Positions 50,834-64,000 of a DNA stretch of 64,000 nucleotides are shown here, piece after piece. This DNA comes from Lingula anatina (lineage: Eukaryota > Brachiopoda > Lingulata > Lingulida > Lingulidae). A program made the translations under genes and the position numbers. Where the stretch lies: positions 767,751 through 831,750 of the forward strand of contig NW_019774291.1 in NCBI RefSeq assembly GCF_001039355.2, written 5' to 3'. A model generated the notes under the pieces. That model saw only the letters and a program-made list of their open reading frames with translations, did no database searches and was not told the origin of the DNA. Numbering within the stretch: position 1 is the stretch's first letter; each line of letters starts with the position of its first letter.

Positions 50834-51239
50834 ATGAAATGGAACTTGTTTCAATTATTATACCACAAACTGTACAGAATAAGACTTGCCATTGTTATGT
50901 AAGGAAATACCAGTAAACTGCTTTATTATGTGACAATTCAGATTACCAAATTAATGTACATTTTCACAAATAAGGCATAATCATAACTAACTATAAAGTT
51001 TCCATGCTAGACTCCAACCCCGGTTTATGGAATGATATTTGATGATATTTTTCAACTTGCCACAGTCTGCATTTAAAATTAATGTAAAACTGACCTCTGA
51101 TACTGTGCATGCAGCTACAATAGAGCTTTATTTACTGTCCTGTAAAGTTTTATTCATATGATTGGGGTCATTATTGGAGAAAAAAATCCTAAAATTACAA
51201 CTAATTTTGTGTTGTACTCAAACCCTGGATTATAGAAGC

Positions 51240-51600
51240 TTTCTTTTTGTTCTCACCCACTTTTTTTTTTGCTCTCTCTTAGGCTTTTCTCAGTATCTCC
51301 TCTGCTCTTTTCTTTCGTTCTTCGGCTTTTCTTGGCTTCTCTTTTGCTCTTCTTTTCTTTCATTCTTTCAATCTTTTGCTTTTTGTTCCCTCTTTATCTG
51401 CATGTCCTCCCGCTTTTTTTCTTTATTTCTTGTCGCTTTCTTTTTTCTTCTTCCTTTCTTATAAGTTCTAGCATCAGGAGACCATGTCTTTAGTGAGGGG
51501 AAACCCCCAGTAAATCATGGTGAGGCAGTAATCGACTAGAGCTGCCTCATCAGAGTGACTGAGGGCCAACTTACCATGTGCACCTCCCTTGAGAGTACCT
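51240..51600 (-). mobile_element. Probable relic of a pogo/Tigger-like DNA transposase
   Basis: Read on the minus strand, 51600 to about 51482 encodes HSDEAALVDYCLTMIYWGFP followed by LTKDMVS and then stops. This resembles the helix-turn-helix region of pogo/Tigger-like transposases (a D/E-x-LVDY..M...GFPLT pattern). Directly after, to about 51240, comes a purine-rich, Lys/Glu/Arg-rich stretch broken by stops, like the charged C-terminal tail of such proteins. The DDE core is missing, so this would be an internally deleted, dead copy. The family call is from memory of the motif only. Confidence 0.4.
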
Positions 51601-51728
51601 ACCGAAAAAGAGAAGAATATGAAGGTACAAGATAGAGACAGATGAAATAAGGAGTTTCAAAGATAAAACTTCCAGCAGAAGACAAACCTATTTTCTTATT
51701 AATAGCTCTAAGGGTAATTTTTTTTTTT

Positions 51729-51891
51729 CATCGGAGCAAAGATCAAACATGTGTCATGTGTATACCCGAAACATGATTAAAAAGTGTTGCCTATAGCACG
51801 TAAAATTTTTCATCTGAGCAAAGATCAAACATGTGTCATGTGTATACCCGAAACATGATTAAAAAGTGTTGCCTATAGCACGTCAAATTAC
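51729..51891. repeat. Tandem duplication, 2 x 82 bp
   Basis: Units starting CATCGGAGCAAAGATC at 51729 and CATCTGAGCAAAGATC at 51811 both contain GTGTATACCCGAAACATG and end near GCCTATAGCACGT. Few differences are visible. Confidence 0.9.
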
Positions 51892-52139
51892 ACTGTTCCG
51901 GTGCGTTACAAGTTGCATGCCTTTCACGTTACTTAGAACTAAAGAAATATACGTCATCGCGTCTAGCAGAGGCGCACTGGAACAGTGGCTATTCGACGGT
52001 TACAGAGGTATTTATTTCTCTTAAGACAATGTCATGCTCGGAATAACAAAACATCTGCACGTTTCTGGCAAGGTTGACATCCCCTTATCCTAACTTCCCG
52101 GTTGGGAAGCATTACAGACTTCATGTACAAAAGAGTCCA

Positions 52140-52260
52140 TATATTGGCCAATCAACGTTAAATATAACTCAAAAACAAAAATGGCGGATTGATGACCTAG
52201 CTACCACTTCTTTCGTTCAATGAAAATTTCGAAAAAGCTCTCTTATATGAGGCTTCAAAG
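52140..52260 (+). other. Candidate non-coding first exon of the PTPN13-type gene
   Basis: A good splice donor (TTCAAAG/GTAAGA) at 52260/52261 follows a CpG-containing stretch. An acceptor (TTTGTTCAG) at 54349 lies 16 bp before the PTPN13 start codon. Joining them would give a 5' untranslated exon and an intron of about 2.1 kb. The exon's left edge is a guess. Confidence 0.35.
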
Positions 52261-54365
52261 GTAAGAAATGATTTGCATCGACTGTATAATTATGTATTTT
52301 AGTATCTCTCCTTATCTGAGGTCTTCCTGAGAGCTAAAACTAAAGCATTGCTCGTAACATGGCAAGCACACGCTTCCACCCTCGTACTCGTACATTTGAC
52401 AGATTATGGAATGTTGTACTGCTTGTTAGACTGGCGAATCACACAAGAAATTAAGACATACTTACACTTACGTCTGGGCCCATATATGGCATATTCTGAC
52501 CAACAGGATCTTGAGTAATTAAAACTATGAAAATATCTTCAGTTTAGCCTTATGCTGGTAGTAGTAGTAGTAGACATGTCAGAAATAACGTCATGTATGC
52601 TCAGCATAAGCCATAACTTTCTGTTGCAAGGTGTAGCGGGTGAGAATTATAGCCTGGGTATGAAAAGAGGGCTTATATTTTTTAATTTTTTTTCCTTGAA
52701 TGTAACATTCAATCCTATATAGAGGAGCATAATTAGTCTAGATAACATTAAACAACTGCCACTGGTGCAGATCAGCTAACAACAATTAAGAACAAAAATT
52801 TTAGACAGTACATCAAAGAGTGCTAGAACTGTATATCATTCTTTTTACTGTTACCTTTAAATCAAAATCAAGACAGTTAGTTTTCACTGAATATGTAGAA
52901 CCCAAAACAACATCATAGGCCTCACTTGTGTTCTATAGTGCATTAAATTGCAATATGATACTGAACACTACTACGACTGTTACACTTTGAATGTTACTGA
53001 GTATAATGGGGACTTGAATGAAAATACTCAAGAGAACATGTTTTCATGATTGTAAAAGAAAAAAAAAACAAAGAAAGCAAATGTGAGTGTGACTCATTGT
53101 TCGTATTTGATTTTGCTACAGTTCTATACACCCACATTTCCTCTTTGTTTTTATTTACTGGCATTTATTTACTAGGGAAAAATAACATAAGCTTAATAAC
53201 ATTCTGTTTTCATCTGTGACCTTTACTCGTAAGCATGTTTTCACATACTTTAATTGAAATAAGGTCAAATACCTAAATATTGACATTTGTTCCTGTTCAT
53301 TGTCTAGTAAATATAGCTAATAGATTCTGGAATCAATGTTGTATAGTATAATTCACCATCATCTAGGCTGAATCAATATCATGTTAATGGCCTGAGTTGG
53401 AGAAGGATATCAAAGAATGAATGGTCATCTATTATGAGCTGTTGAATTACAGATAATCATTTCTGCTTATGGCTATATTTAAAAGATATTATTAAGTTTA
53501 TTAAGTTTTGGTTCAGTCAGTAGAGGAAGAAATGATACTGTTTATAAATTTGCCTTTGGGAAAGGTTTAATGAACACTTGATGTTATTACAATATTTTAC
53601 ATAGATCTGAAAAGCTGCTTTATGCAGTTCTTCGATTATAAACCTATTACCTATCTCTGTTGGACTAAATGATGCTGTCAATTGCAATTTACTTTATAAT
53701 CTGTATTTTAAGAGGTAATGATTTTGAGGGAAAAGACTAACCCAGAGAGAAAAATCACTTTTGTTGGTGAGTGTCTGAGAAGGTTGTGAACTGTCTGTGG
53801 CATGCAAGCAGCTAAATAATTTGGAAAAGATGCACAAGAGCATACAAACTGAGAAATAAACAAATAGAAGAAAAAACTAAATGCTCATGAATTGTGTAGT
53901 ATTTACTTGTGATAATACCGCTAAATTTTCTCCTATAGTTTTTGGGCTTTCTATTAAATTGATTGCTCTGACAACTGAATTTGAAACTTGAATCTCATGT
54001 CCATGTACTCCCTGAAAATATTTTTGAAAGATAGCACTTAAAAATTAGCAATTATATATTTAAAACAGTTTTGTAGACAATCCTAAATACAATAAATAAC
54101 ACAATTGGGGGAGGGGGGTATTTGTATAAATACAAATTTACTTTAAAATGCAATTAACTGTTTCAGTTCCTTTATTTTTTAAATGAGAAAAAAATGCAAT
54201 CTTTATATAAATTTCAGTTTTGTTTTTAATCAGGTTAATGTTGATGTTTTTGAGTATTGGTCATTTCCTTAGATTTACTTATATGAAAACATATACAGAA
54301 ATTCTCTTATCAGGGTAGACTAATTCTTATTTAATCTTGATTTGTTCAGTTTCGCACATTAAACA

Positions 54366-55567
54366 ATGCCGAGCCTTGATGTTCACGTTGCCTTGTCAGA
54401 AGCTCTAGAGGTTCAGGGTGGGCCTTTGAGAGAACCTCAGATATGGGCTGTGCTCTGCCAAACTGCAGAGGCCATTCAAGATTTATTTATCAAAGGTAAG
54501 GTGTATCTTGTACACTTCCCAATGGACTTATCTATCTTACAGGATTTTAGGAGATCGAGTGATAGTTTAAATTTACTTTGTTCATATGATTCATTGTAAT
54601 TTCTCATTGTTTTACTTTTGGTTTGAATGAAGAATAAAGCATCTTTTTTCTTTCATAAAAACAACAAAGGTTAAGTCCTTTACATGATGTTAGTCCGTGT
54701 AAAATCACTAGGACACTGTATTGCTTTTTGTTGTATCTTTATTCCTTAATAAAACTTGCCCCTTTTATTCTTGCCACTAAATTTCAAAATATTTTACAAA
54801 AAGAGAAATTTTTATTGCTAGTATTTTTGAAAAGTATGAATAAGTTTACTGTAGAAAAAAGATGTTACAAAGGTAATGAAATACTGTGGTATATTCTATT
54901 CTGCACACTGATGAGGTGAACTAGATAATAAATGTTGATTTATCACTTCATCCTCCTATTTAAGTAACATGAGGTCCCAGGATTCTATATAGCACAGTAC
55001 AACTGCTAGTAATACTACTTCTGACTCATCCACTATGAAACTGCTGGCATTTGCTAGAAAGCAGGCAGCAGATGTCTTAAAATAGCACTCCCATACAATT
55101 TTTTTTCCACATTGAGCAGATCATTGCTTGGCTTGCCTGATCCCTTTTACCTTTTCAACATTCCAGGCAAATTTTGTGGATTTGTTTTAATAAGTGTTGT
55201 CTGCATATACAACATTTAGCAGCAATGAAAATAAAAGGCCATATTTCTCACATCTTTGGATGATTTTTTTTGCTACTCATTCTGTAAATTGTTTATTGTG
55301 CTATTATACTTCTAAATTTAATATATCTTTTATTAAAGATTTAGTCCATGATGGCCACATGCCCAGGTATCTCATCACTCCAGACACATTACTTTTCTGT
55401 CACAACGGCAGAATCAAATTTGGGAAAACTTCCTTTCGAGACTCTAGGAATGAGAGATACATTCCCCCGGAACTGTTCACAAACCCTGCAATGACAGAGG
55501 AAGTGGTAGACAAGGTACAGATTGTATTCTGTTAGATGTTTTGGTGCTACAAAAACAAACAAACAAG

Positions 55568-55615
<48 letters not shown>

Positions 55616-58600
55616 GATAAAAAGATAACATTTTTACCAATATACAGCACTATTTCAGCACTTATTTCTCTGAATTTTATTTGTCATATGCCACCATATC
55701 TTTTAAGTAAAACTTCCGAACATAACTGTCAAGAAAAATTTTGTTGGACTCTGAGGAGGATCTTAATTAGAATTTTTCATAGAAAATTATCTTTTCCAGC
55801 AGTGGATGCTGAGGTTGTGGATATATATATAAAAACTATACTTTTTTTTTTCAGATGTTTGTGTTCAGCCTGGGGATTACACTGTATGCTGCAGGAGACT
55901 ATGGACTCTCCCCAGAAGAAGTGAGTCTTGTATGAGTGCCTGTGTACCTTATTTGTTTTGTTGTATGATATGTAGATTATTGAGCAGGCCAAGAGAAACA
56001 AATAAATCAGTAACAAATTAGAGTCATTATAACTTTTAGTTTATTGCAGTACTTCAAATCAGCATCTCTGTAAAAAGAGAGTGTCAGACTAAAAATGAAT
56101 AGGCCCTTGTACTTCATACTATCTGTAAGTCATTCTTTTATCAGTTTCTATTTTTAATGTTACTCTTTGTTGTCAGTTTTGATATTGTGCCAATGGAATG
56201 ATAACATGGTTGGTTTTCCTCTTTCAGGATATAAATCTCAGTCAGACCTTAGATTCACTAATCAGCTCTATGTGTGAGGAGAACCCTACTGATAGAATAG
56301 CCTTGGTTCATATCTTGGAGGTGAGAAAAACTAAGATGCTTGTAGATTTTAAATTGAAAAAGCGAAAAAAAAAAAGTGAATGGGTGACAGACAGAAGTTG
56401 AGGGCCGTATATATGTGTGTATGTTTGCATTTTGTAGGAAGGGGGGGGACTAAAGTTCGGAAAGAGAGAGACACACAAATAAAGAAACTGCTTGATATGA
56501 TGCATTTGTTTCTTTACAGACATGTAGCAATCATGCTGGAAGATTTACAGCTGGATATTCTTATTCTCACTATGTGTCCCACCTTTATAAACTAGTGCTG
56601 GGAAGCACAGGAACTGTAAGTATGACTTAGACATGACCTACGATTATATGAGAGTGATATGATGAACAGCATGCCACCGTGTCCATGTGTCTTTTTTGAA
56701 GTTAGATTAGGTATATATGAATTCGCTTTTCACCCTCTCTCATTCGAAATCCAATGTAGCTTTATATCTGAACGTACAGGCATGGTAAACCCCTTTACAA
56801 TATTTGGGAAAACTTCATTTTGAGACTCTAAAAGTTCAAAAATTAAACGGTGGTTAGAATAATTGTGTGACCTTTTCCTGTTAGTACAATTGCTAATGAT
56901 TCTCATCTTAGATAACAGCAATATTTCCTGAAGAGGAGGACGAAAACAGATTTCAAGGCAAAAGAAAATCTTTCAGCCCCTCAGATTCAGGTCTCTCTCT
57001 TTCGCGATCACGGTCAAGGTCACCTCACCAAAAAGCTGGTAGGTATTCTACAAGCTGGCTGCCATACAGGATTTATTGAACAGATCAGATATTTGAAATT
57101 ATTCAAATGTTATTTTAATTCAAAGATAGTTTTGATAACAATTGCTGAACATATTATGGTCAATATATACTGGAAATAATAATTGTCTAAATAAAATTTC
57201 TATAGAGAAAAGAATGCAGTCACAAAGGAAAGAAAGGAGAATTAGGGAAGAAGGAAAGTCAGTAAGAAGCAGAAAGTCCAGATCAACCAGACAAGATGAA
57301 GATTTGGAATCCAGCACAAGCACTGTTAATTCAAGACATCAGCAAACACATTTCCCTCCAACCAGGGAACGTTTAGCTCACCTTGGTAGAGCAGAGAGGT
57401 CATATCATTTGTCTGACATCACCTTTGGTTCCCATGGCAACACAGATTACCATGCCAGTGGGATGAACATCCCTCCTGGACTGGAACAGCAGATTTCTCC
57501 TAACAGTTCTCAGGGCAGCAATTGGGGGGAAAGACATTCTTCGAGATCTGTGGAAGAAACATACAATAGACTGAAGGAGAGGAGGAGGAAACTTGCCATC
57601 TTAAGACATGGTTTGAATCTGGAAGATTACTCCAGCAGGGATGGCATTCCTCTCAGTGATTTGTCTTCTGATTTTGGGGAGAGAAAGTCTCTTATTTCAG
57701 CTAATTCTTACACTTATGGTAAGTTTTCTTGCAGGAATTGCTGATAGATATATAAAATTAAGTTCTCGGTTTTTAATCAATCTATTACTTAGTGCTTGAT
57801 TTTCATTCTGTAAAGATAAATCAGTAAGTACTTGAGTCAACAATGATATGTTAACCTCTTGACTTAAAGGAATATACTGCAGTATCTAAATTTTTTGTTG
57901 TGTTATTGTAGGGAGCTACCGTCCTGACCTGTATGCTAGGTATGGGTCAGAGGTTGCGCTGAGGATGGGTCATGACTCTTCTAGTGACCCTCACGGCAGC
58001 AGCCTGAGTAGTGAGCCTCAATACCCCATGAAGCAAGCCAGGCTGGATGCTCCCATAGTCCAAAGACACTTAGATACTGAGTGGATGGGAGAGGCAGCAG
58101 GCCCAGCAAGGTACAGAAATGCAGGCTAAGTATTTCATATGTTTGTTTTAGTTGTTTCAAGGAGCCAAATACTGTCACATTTCCACATAAAAATTGTATG
58201 TGTCCAAAATGCATTCTTCATCATTCCAGGTGTTATGTTGTGTACCAGTGAGCTCGCGTAAAACTAGAGAATTCCTTTCCTCACACCTAATTTCTTGGCT
58301 AGCCCTCTGCAGCACAACTTATATTTGCTACATTTACTTCCAGGCTTCCATCCACTATAGATATAGACCCTGATCCTAGGTACAGGAACCCTGCCTCCTT
58401 GATGGGTAAGAGGCAGACAATAACTGACAACAGTAAGCAGGCAGGACCATACTCTCATGACAGTGATGGAAAAAAGAAACCAAAGGCAAAACAAAAGAAA
58501 CACAACCTAAGCAACAAAAAGGTAAGCAAATATTTGTTAAATAGAAAACAGCAATTTGTTTAGATGTTAAAACATTACAAAGAGAATGAAAAAGTTTATT

Positions 58601-61600
58601 AAAGTTAATGTATTTTCGTAGCATCGTTGACAATATTAATACCTATAGGCATTCAGAAATAATTAATTTCTCTTTGACTGATTTTTAAGTTCTACATTGA
58701 GATGGCAAGTCCCTGAATATTTACTTTTTAGGAATGCAATAACATTGACTTATATTAATACTGATTGTTTTATACTAATTTTGTGCTTTTCTCTCAGAAC
58801 TATGTTGGACCAGAGTTTGTTGCAAATGCAAGTGAACCAGTGATTGAATTAAACCTGCCTCAGAATTCAGTAAGTAATTTGACAAATGTATTAGATTTAT
58901 AGTTTACAGTATGGTGTAGTACATTTGAGGCGCAAAACTACAATACATTTGCATGGAATCAACATTGCAATTACAATATTTTATTTTGATACCGAAAATT
59001 CAGTTCATTACAAATAAACACATTTACTAAATCACTATTTCTCTTTTCAGTCTTCCAAAGGCTCGGCAAATAACAGAGAGATTTTGGTGATATTATTAGA
59101 TGGTCACAAGGTCCATCTGTCCTGTAGTCCTAATACTACTGGGAAGGCATTATTTGATTTGATCGTTACCTACATCAACCTGCCTGAATATCACTTTTTC
59201 GGACTCACCCATGTAAAAGGTAAGCAGTAGCTCTTACTTGTTAGGTAGCAATGTAGACCATTTTCACTATGAAAATTTCAGTTGTGGCAGAGCCTGTTGC
59301 CTCTAAAACCTACAGAATTTACTTCTGCGGTAAAGACATGTTATGGGTAATTTGATGTTTTTGTCAGAGGAACAAAAACTAGAAAGCATTCACATTTGAA
59401 GAGACGTGAATTTGATGGTTATTGCAACAGTTTAAGAAGTACCTTTTTAATTGTCTTTAGTTAGTTTCTAAAATTAAGACATAATTTAAATAGGCAGAAA
59501 ATGGTGTTTGCTGTTATACATTTCTATTTTTTGGTAAGATTATTTTCTCATTTTACCTCATCAGATGGAGAGCATACCTTTATTGACCCAGAAACCAAGC
59601 TCCACAAGGTGGCACCAGCAGGCTGGAAGGAGCCAGCCAAAGGGCAGCATTCAGCTGTGGTTTTCACTGTCTTCTTTAGAGTGAAGTTCTATGTAGATGC
59701 CAGCGCTTTAAGGTAAATGCTACTATAAAATACAGTCAAATTGCACTTTTAAAAAAAAATATTGTGTAAAATAATATTTAACAGAACAAAGACCAAGTTT
59801 GAAAACAAAAATGTGTTTCGCAGCAACTTGAGCACAAAGAATACTTAAAGGTTATTGAATATTTTAAATTCCAGGCATCCAATGACAAGGCATCTCTTCT
59901 ACCTACAAGTTAGAAGGGACATCTTAGAAGACAGAACACACTGCAAGGATGAAGATGCCCTCTCTCTCACTGCCCTGGCTCTCCAGGCAGAATATGGAGA
60001 TTACATTGCTGAGGCTTACGGCAGGAATTATTTTCGCCCTGAAGATTATTTGCCTCAGCGTACAATTCGTAAGCTTGGCTCAGGCTACCTAAGGGACAAT
60101 CTTCCCTCTCTACACAAAGGACATCTTGGTGTATCTGATATAGATTGTGAAACAGGATTTTTGAAAGTAAGGACTTTAAGAATTCTTAATAAAAGATTGT
60201 TAGTTATACCATTTTAATGCACAGTGGCCCTTAATGTGTTATTATTTCAAGTAATTCCGTATTTTTTTTTATATGTTAAAACAAATAAAGTATTAACTCA
60301 AATGATTTCCCATTTGTAAAAGTCTGTCATCCATTAAAGTATGACTGAACGTATGACTTAAACACTGAACATTTTAACAAGAAAACTGTTTTCTTTTTGT
60401 CAGGAGGCTCAAAGGCTTACAGAGTATGGCATTCATTATTACAAGGTTCTAAAGGTTCGTTAAATCCAACACTCTTTCATTACTTCTCATAACTTACAGT
60501 TTTGAAGGAAAAAAGTTCCAAGAAAATTTAATTCCTTGGCCTTCGTATTAGTACCATATGTGGAAGAAACACAATAATTATTTAATATTTTGATGGTGTT
60601 TAACTATAATTTTCTCTGCTCTAAAAAAATAAACTTTGCTATTTAGGAATTTAAAATTTTTTAAAATTTAGATGTATCGGTAATTGTTTCAGAACAAAGG
60701 TGACAAAACCAGCACAGTGTTGGTGGGTATTGGTATCCAAGGTGTTGCTCTATTGGAGAGCAGAGGGGGACTACGACGTGTAACACACCAACACCCATGG
60801 CAGTACACTCAGAAAATATCCTTTAATCGTCGGAAATTCAGCATTCAGCCAAAATCCGATGTAGGAAACCTGAAACTTGGAAAGATAACTTACTACACAG
60901 ACAGCTACAGGAAGTATGTTTCAGTCATTGCATTTGGAATGTGATCTTAAACAAGCTGTATACTGGGTTTGCCAGTATGTTTGTTGTTGTGGTTAAGTAG
61001 AGTTTTTTTTTCAACTTTAATAGAAATCAATCAAATATTCAGTGTGAAATGTGGATTTCAATTCTGTTATCTTTGAATAGAAGAAACTTTGTGTGCATTT
61101 GGGCCATTGTAGACACAGCGCAATGAATGGGAAGATAATTGTTGAATTTTTCTTGCTATAGAGGGCGCTACCTGCTGCAGCTGTCAACAGCACACCACAG
61201 GTTTCTCATGAAGATTAGGTCCAGGGCAAACCTGTCACACATGTTCCAGAGAGGTAGTATTAATGTTTTCAGTACTTTATAATGCCTATCATTTATATAT
61301 TTATTTTGTATATGTATATATATGTACTGTTGTATTATCTGTAAAAGATATTATGGCCTGAACTCATTAAAATAAAGTGTTATATTTCTTTATTTGTCAA
61401 TAACATAAGCATTTAGGTTTTAATTGGAGTCTGCCATTGTTCCCTTCGACTTAGAATACCCCTATGACAGGGAAGAATACATGCAGAGACAAGAGGTCAG
61501 TTCAGAGGATAATTTCAGCTCCGAGGAGGAAGAGCCGGTTAAGGATGATGAGGATGACATTGAGATAATGGTAAGTGTTTCCTAGTAGTATTAGCCATAT

Positions 61601-63946
61601 ACATAGAGATTGATTTTGGCTCAATATTATGCAGGGAATTCTGTGGTATTTGCCAAAGTGCATAATTTTCCAAATGATGATTTTACCAACACATTTATAT
61701 AAGACCATTTGAACAACATATTGTTTGTATTGAACTTCTGTCTTCAAAGAAGACTATTCCTAAGGTATGCATGGATTTACTTTTGGAAATGAGACAGCTG
61801 GAACTTTTATCTAGGTGTTAGAATGGAAATTGAAAATGACATTAGAAAGGAATGAAAGAATGTCAAGCAGTTAAGATAGCAAATAAAACAATAATCTGTA
61901 ACTGGTCAATTTTTCAGGAGGAAGAAGCTCCCTATGCTGTGGTAAGGCAAACTAGGGCCTCCTATGACACTGTAGATGTCCCACACAGGAGTCCTCCCTT
62001 TGTGAATGAGCATGAAGGAGATGATAGAATACAACAGCTAGGCATGCAGGAACCACAAAGGTTTGGGCCTTGATTAAAAATAATTTAAAATATAAAATTG
62101 AAATACCTTCATCATTTGAGAAATCAATATACATGAATATGATGTATGATCATAGGTGATGGGATTTTTGGTCTTGCCTAATGCAGTAAAATCTTAACCA
62201 AGGCAAACAGTTTAATTACTAGTAGTTGAAGTTAGTGAAATGACAAAATACTCAATTTATAATTGTGACTTTCTACCACATAGAATATCAAGGGCATATG
62301 AGGAAATTTCAGTACCAGCAGAGCCTTTGTACACAGCAGTGCACAAACAGCGGCTGGCCAAGCAGGAACACCCATTTGGAACACCACTAAAGAGTGAAAA
62401 TGCCAGGGTCATAGGTATTGATAGTTATCTACTTTGCACACCAAAAAGGGGAAAAACATCTACTTTGCACACAAAACAGGGAAAAGCATTTTTATTAATT
62501 TTGAAGTTTGGTCTGAACAGAAGACAATATATTTAAACTTGTTTATGTTAGATTGGATAGAATATGTTTTTAAAGTCTTAAAAGTGCAGATCTGCTGGGC
62601 CAAAGATTAAAAAACTAATTTGAATAAGACAAGATCTGATATACATGTCAGGAAAAAATATCTATCAGTTTATATTGATGTTTCTTACAGATGCAAGTAT
62701 AAGATCCAGAGACCGGACATTATTTTCCAATACTGATGAGACAATTAGTGGTGAGTTTTGTAGCATTTTGGAGCATGTTCTTCAGAGCAATGTCAGAGTT
62801 GTCATGGGAGTCTTTTTCAAATAATGATGTTATGCTTGTTTATTCTCTCTCATTTGTTTCATGATGCCTTTCTTAAGAACATTTTGCTCTCACAGCTTCC
62901 TTACACAATTTCCCAATATCATACAGATTCCTTACAAGAAAGACTTGACAATCTCTCTCCACCAGAGGTGAAAGAGAGAAGGATAGTGGTGGTGTCATTG
63001 TCCAAGCCTGCAGACAAAGGTCTGGGTATCCTTATAGCTGGTGGGGATGGCAAGGCACTAGATGAAGGAATCTATGTGAAGTCTGTGATCCCAGGGAGTC
63101 CAGCAGATGTGGATGGCAGGATACGTCCTGGAGACCACATCATAGCCATCAATGGACAAAGCATGGAGGAAAAAACTCAAAAGGCTGCTTTGAAAATCAT
63201 CAAGGAAGCTACATTCAAGGTTGACTTTGTGCTGTCACAAGTAAAGGATGTGAACAATACAAGTGGTTCATCGGGGAGGTCGCAAGTTGCAGAGCAGGCA
63301 GAGAATGTCAGTCAAAATGAGGACAGACAGAGGAGTATTGAAGAGTCAAAAATAAAACCAAAAATATTGACTGTTCTATCTAGAACCCCTGGCACAGGTG
63401 ATAGTCTGTCAGCTCAAGGACAGCCTGTGAGTGTTAACAGTGCACCCATAGGGGGCAGCACTGTGAAAGAACAGGATGCAGATGTTGATGAGGAGGATGA
63501 GGAGGAAGACGAGAATTCTGATTGGGGCATGTCATCTGCTGAGGAATCTGACATGGAGGTGGCAGACATTTTACCCCAGGAGAAAAACACCCCTTCTAAA
63601 CCTCCAAGGAAAAAGAAAGTAGAAGACAGCAGCAATAATAATCCCTATGAACCTGTTGACTTTGTCACGCAGCCAAAGATTGATCACAGAAAAACTCCCG
63701 TTGAAGCCAGATCCACACCCCAACAGCTCAGAGGGGGCACTCCAGAGGTGAGGAGGACCCCACAGATAGCAAATGAGGTAATAATGAAGAGTGTCGCCCC
63801 TGGGAGGCCACAGAATGCTACCCCTGTGAGAATGACACCCCAGAACATGGTGGAATTAGTCAGACCCCAGGGACATGGTGGTGGACAGTCAGAAAATATA
63901 CCAGGCAATACAAATACTGGGAGGATATCTAAAAATGCTCCTGAAG
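54366..63946 (+). CDS. PTPN13: PTPN13-type KIND-FERM-PDZ protein, N-terminal 1,364 aa, 21 exons, truncated by the window
   Basis: PTPN13 (PTP-BAS) is a large cortical scaffold and tyrosine phosphatase. Exons: 54366-54495, 55339-55514, 55855-55920, 56228-56320, 56520-56615, 56912-57038, 57206-57718, 57912-58110, 58344-58521, 58798-58869, 59051-59219, 59565-59712, 59875-60166, 60404-60454, 60693-60913, 61162-61253, 61455-61570, 61918-62060, 62284-62414, 62691-62750, 62927-63946, then a donor into unseen sequence. Domains: KIND 1-187 (VALSEALEVQGGPLREPQIW), FERM about 555-880 (KVAPAGWKEPAKGQ, RRDILEDRTHCKDED, LALQAEYGDY, RLTEYGIHYYKV), first PDZ about 1042-1130 (KGLGILIAGG, GRIRPGDHIIAINGQS). 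Domain spacing closely follows human PTPN13 (2,485 aa), so four more PDZ domains and the phosphatase should lie to the right. FRMPD2 shares KIND-FERM-PDZ and is the alternative. A Ser/Arg run (SLSRSRSRSP) and acidic run lie in the linkers. Confidence 0.92.
55568..55612. repeat. (AAAT)n microsatellite in PTPN13 intron 2
   Basis: About eleven uninterrupted AAAT units begin about 50 bp after the exon 2 donor. Confidence 0.95.
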
Positions 63947-64000
63947 GTGTGTTTAGTCATTATTTTACTGAAATGAAGGTTGCTCAGTTAGGTTGTTTAA

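Larger units (their letters stand above)
50522..54365. other. Spacer between POLR3E and the PTPN13-type gene
   Basis: In order it holds the POLR3E 3' untranslated region, a strong polypyrimidine tract with a probable transposase relic (51240-51600), an 82-bp tandem duplication (51729-51891), a CpG-bearing stretch with a candidate first exon ending at 52260, a short (AGT)n run at 52557-52573, and about 1.8 kb of plain AT-rich sequence. No other gene is visible. Confidence 0.6.

Noticed and set aside
51162-51464. 100-codon plus-strand open frame, Phe/Leu/Ser-rich
   Set aside because: It is a by-product of the polypyrimidine tract; composition is low-complexity, and the opposite strand gives a better explanation.
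1-64000. CRISPR arrays, operons, bacterial gene clusters, tRNA or rRNA genes
   Set aside because: The window is spliced animal DNA; I saw no regularly spaced repeats and no cloverleaf or rRNA sequence I could support by eye.

Overview
This is nuclear DNA of an animal. It is AT-rich, and every gene is split into many short exons with GT..AG introns; each exon chain below was read by hand and keeps one open frame with matching phases, apart from one single-base frameshift. The proteins are clear metazoan orthologues. Together with a secreted, collagen-less C1q-domain protein (a family much expanded in molluscs and brachiopods), this suggests a marine invertebrate, probably a lophotrochozoan. 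I cannot name the species.

Layout: KATNIP (minus strand, 37 coding exons, 22372 to 2252) carries a small C1q-domain gene on the opposite strand in its intron 26 (8962-9848). TSEN54 (plus, 22558-26508) is head-to-head with KATNIP, 185 bp between start codons. MRPL12 (plus, 27740-30751) follows. CLCN7 (minus, 22 coding exons, 41886 to 32434) converges on MRPL12 and is head-to-head with POLR3E (plus, 41990-50521), 103 bp between start codons. The last gene is the amino-terminal half of a PTPN13-type protein (plus, from 54366, running off the right edge) with KIND, FERM and first PDZ domains.

These genes do not form a pathway: cilium/microtubule regulation (KATNIP), tRNA splicing (TSEN54), mitochondrial translation (MRPL12), lysosomal chloride/proton exchange (CLCN7), RNA polymerase III (POLR3E) and cortical scaffolding/phosphatase (PTPN13). 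Two divergent pairs probably share promoters.

Three single-N joins (1067, 44046, 50243) are each tied to a near-identical duplication, the pattern expected when overlapping contig ends, probably two haplotypes, were abutted without merging. One of them duplicates POLR3E exons 2-6 and would break an automatic gene model. Introns and spacers hold two copies of a TTAA-flanked inverted-repeat element, a second inverted-repeat element, a 93-bp foldback, a reverse-transcriptase relic and a probable pogo/Tigger-like transposase relic. I found no convincing new multi-gene system; the most notable items are the four-repeat architecture of KATNIP, the nested C1q gene, the TSEN54 frameshift and the unmerged assembly overlaps.
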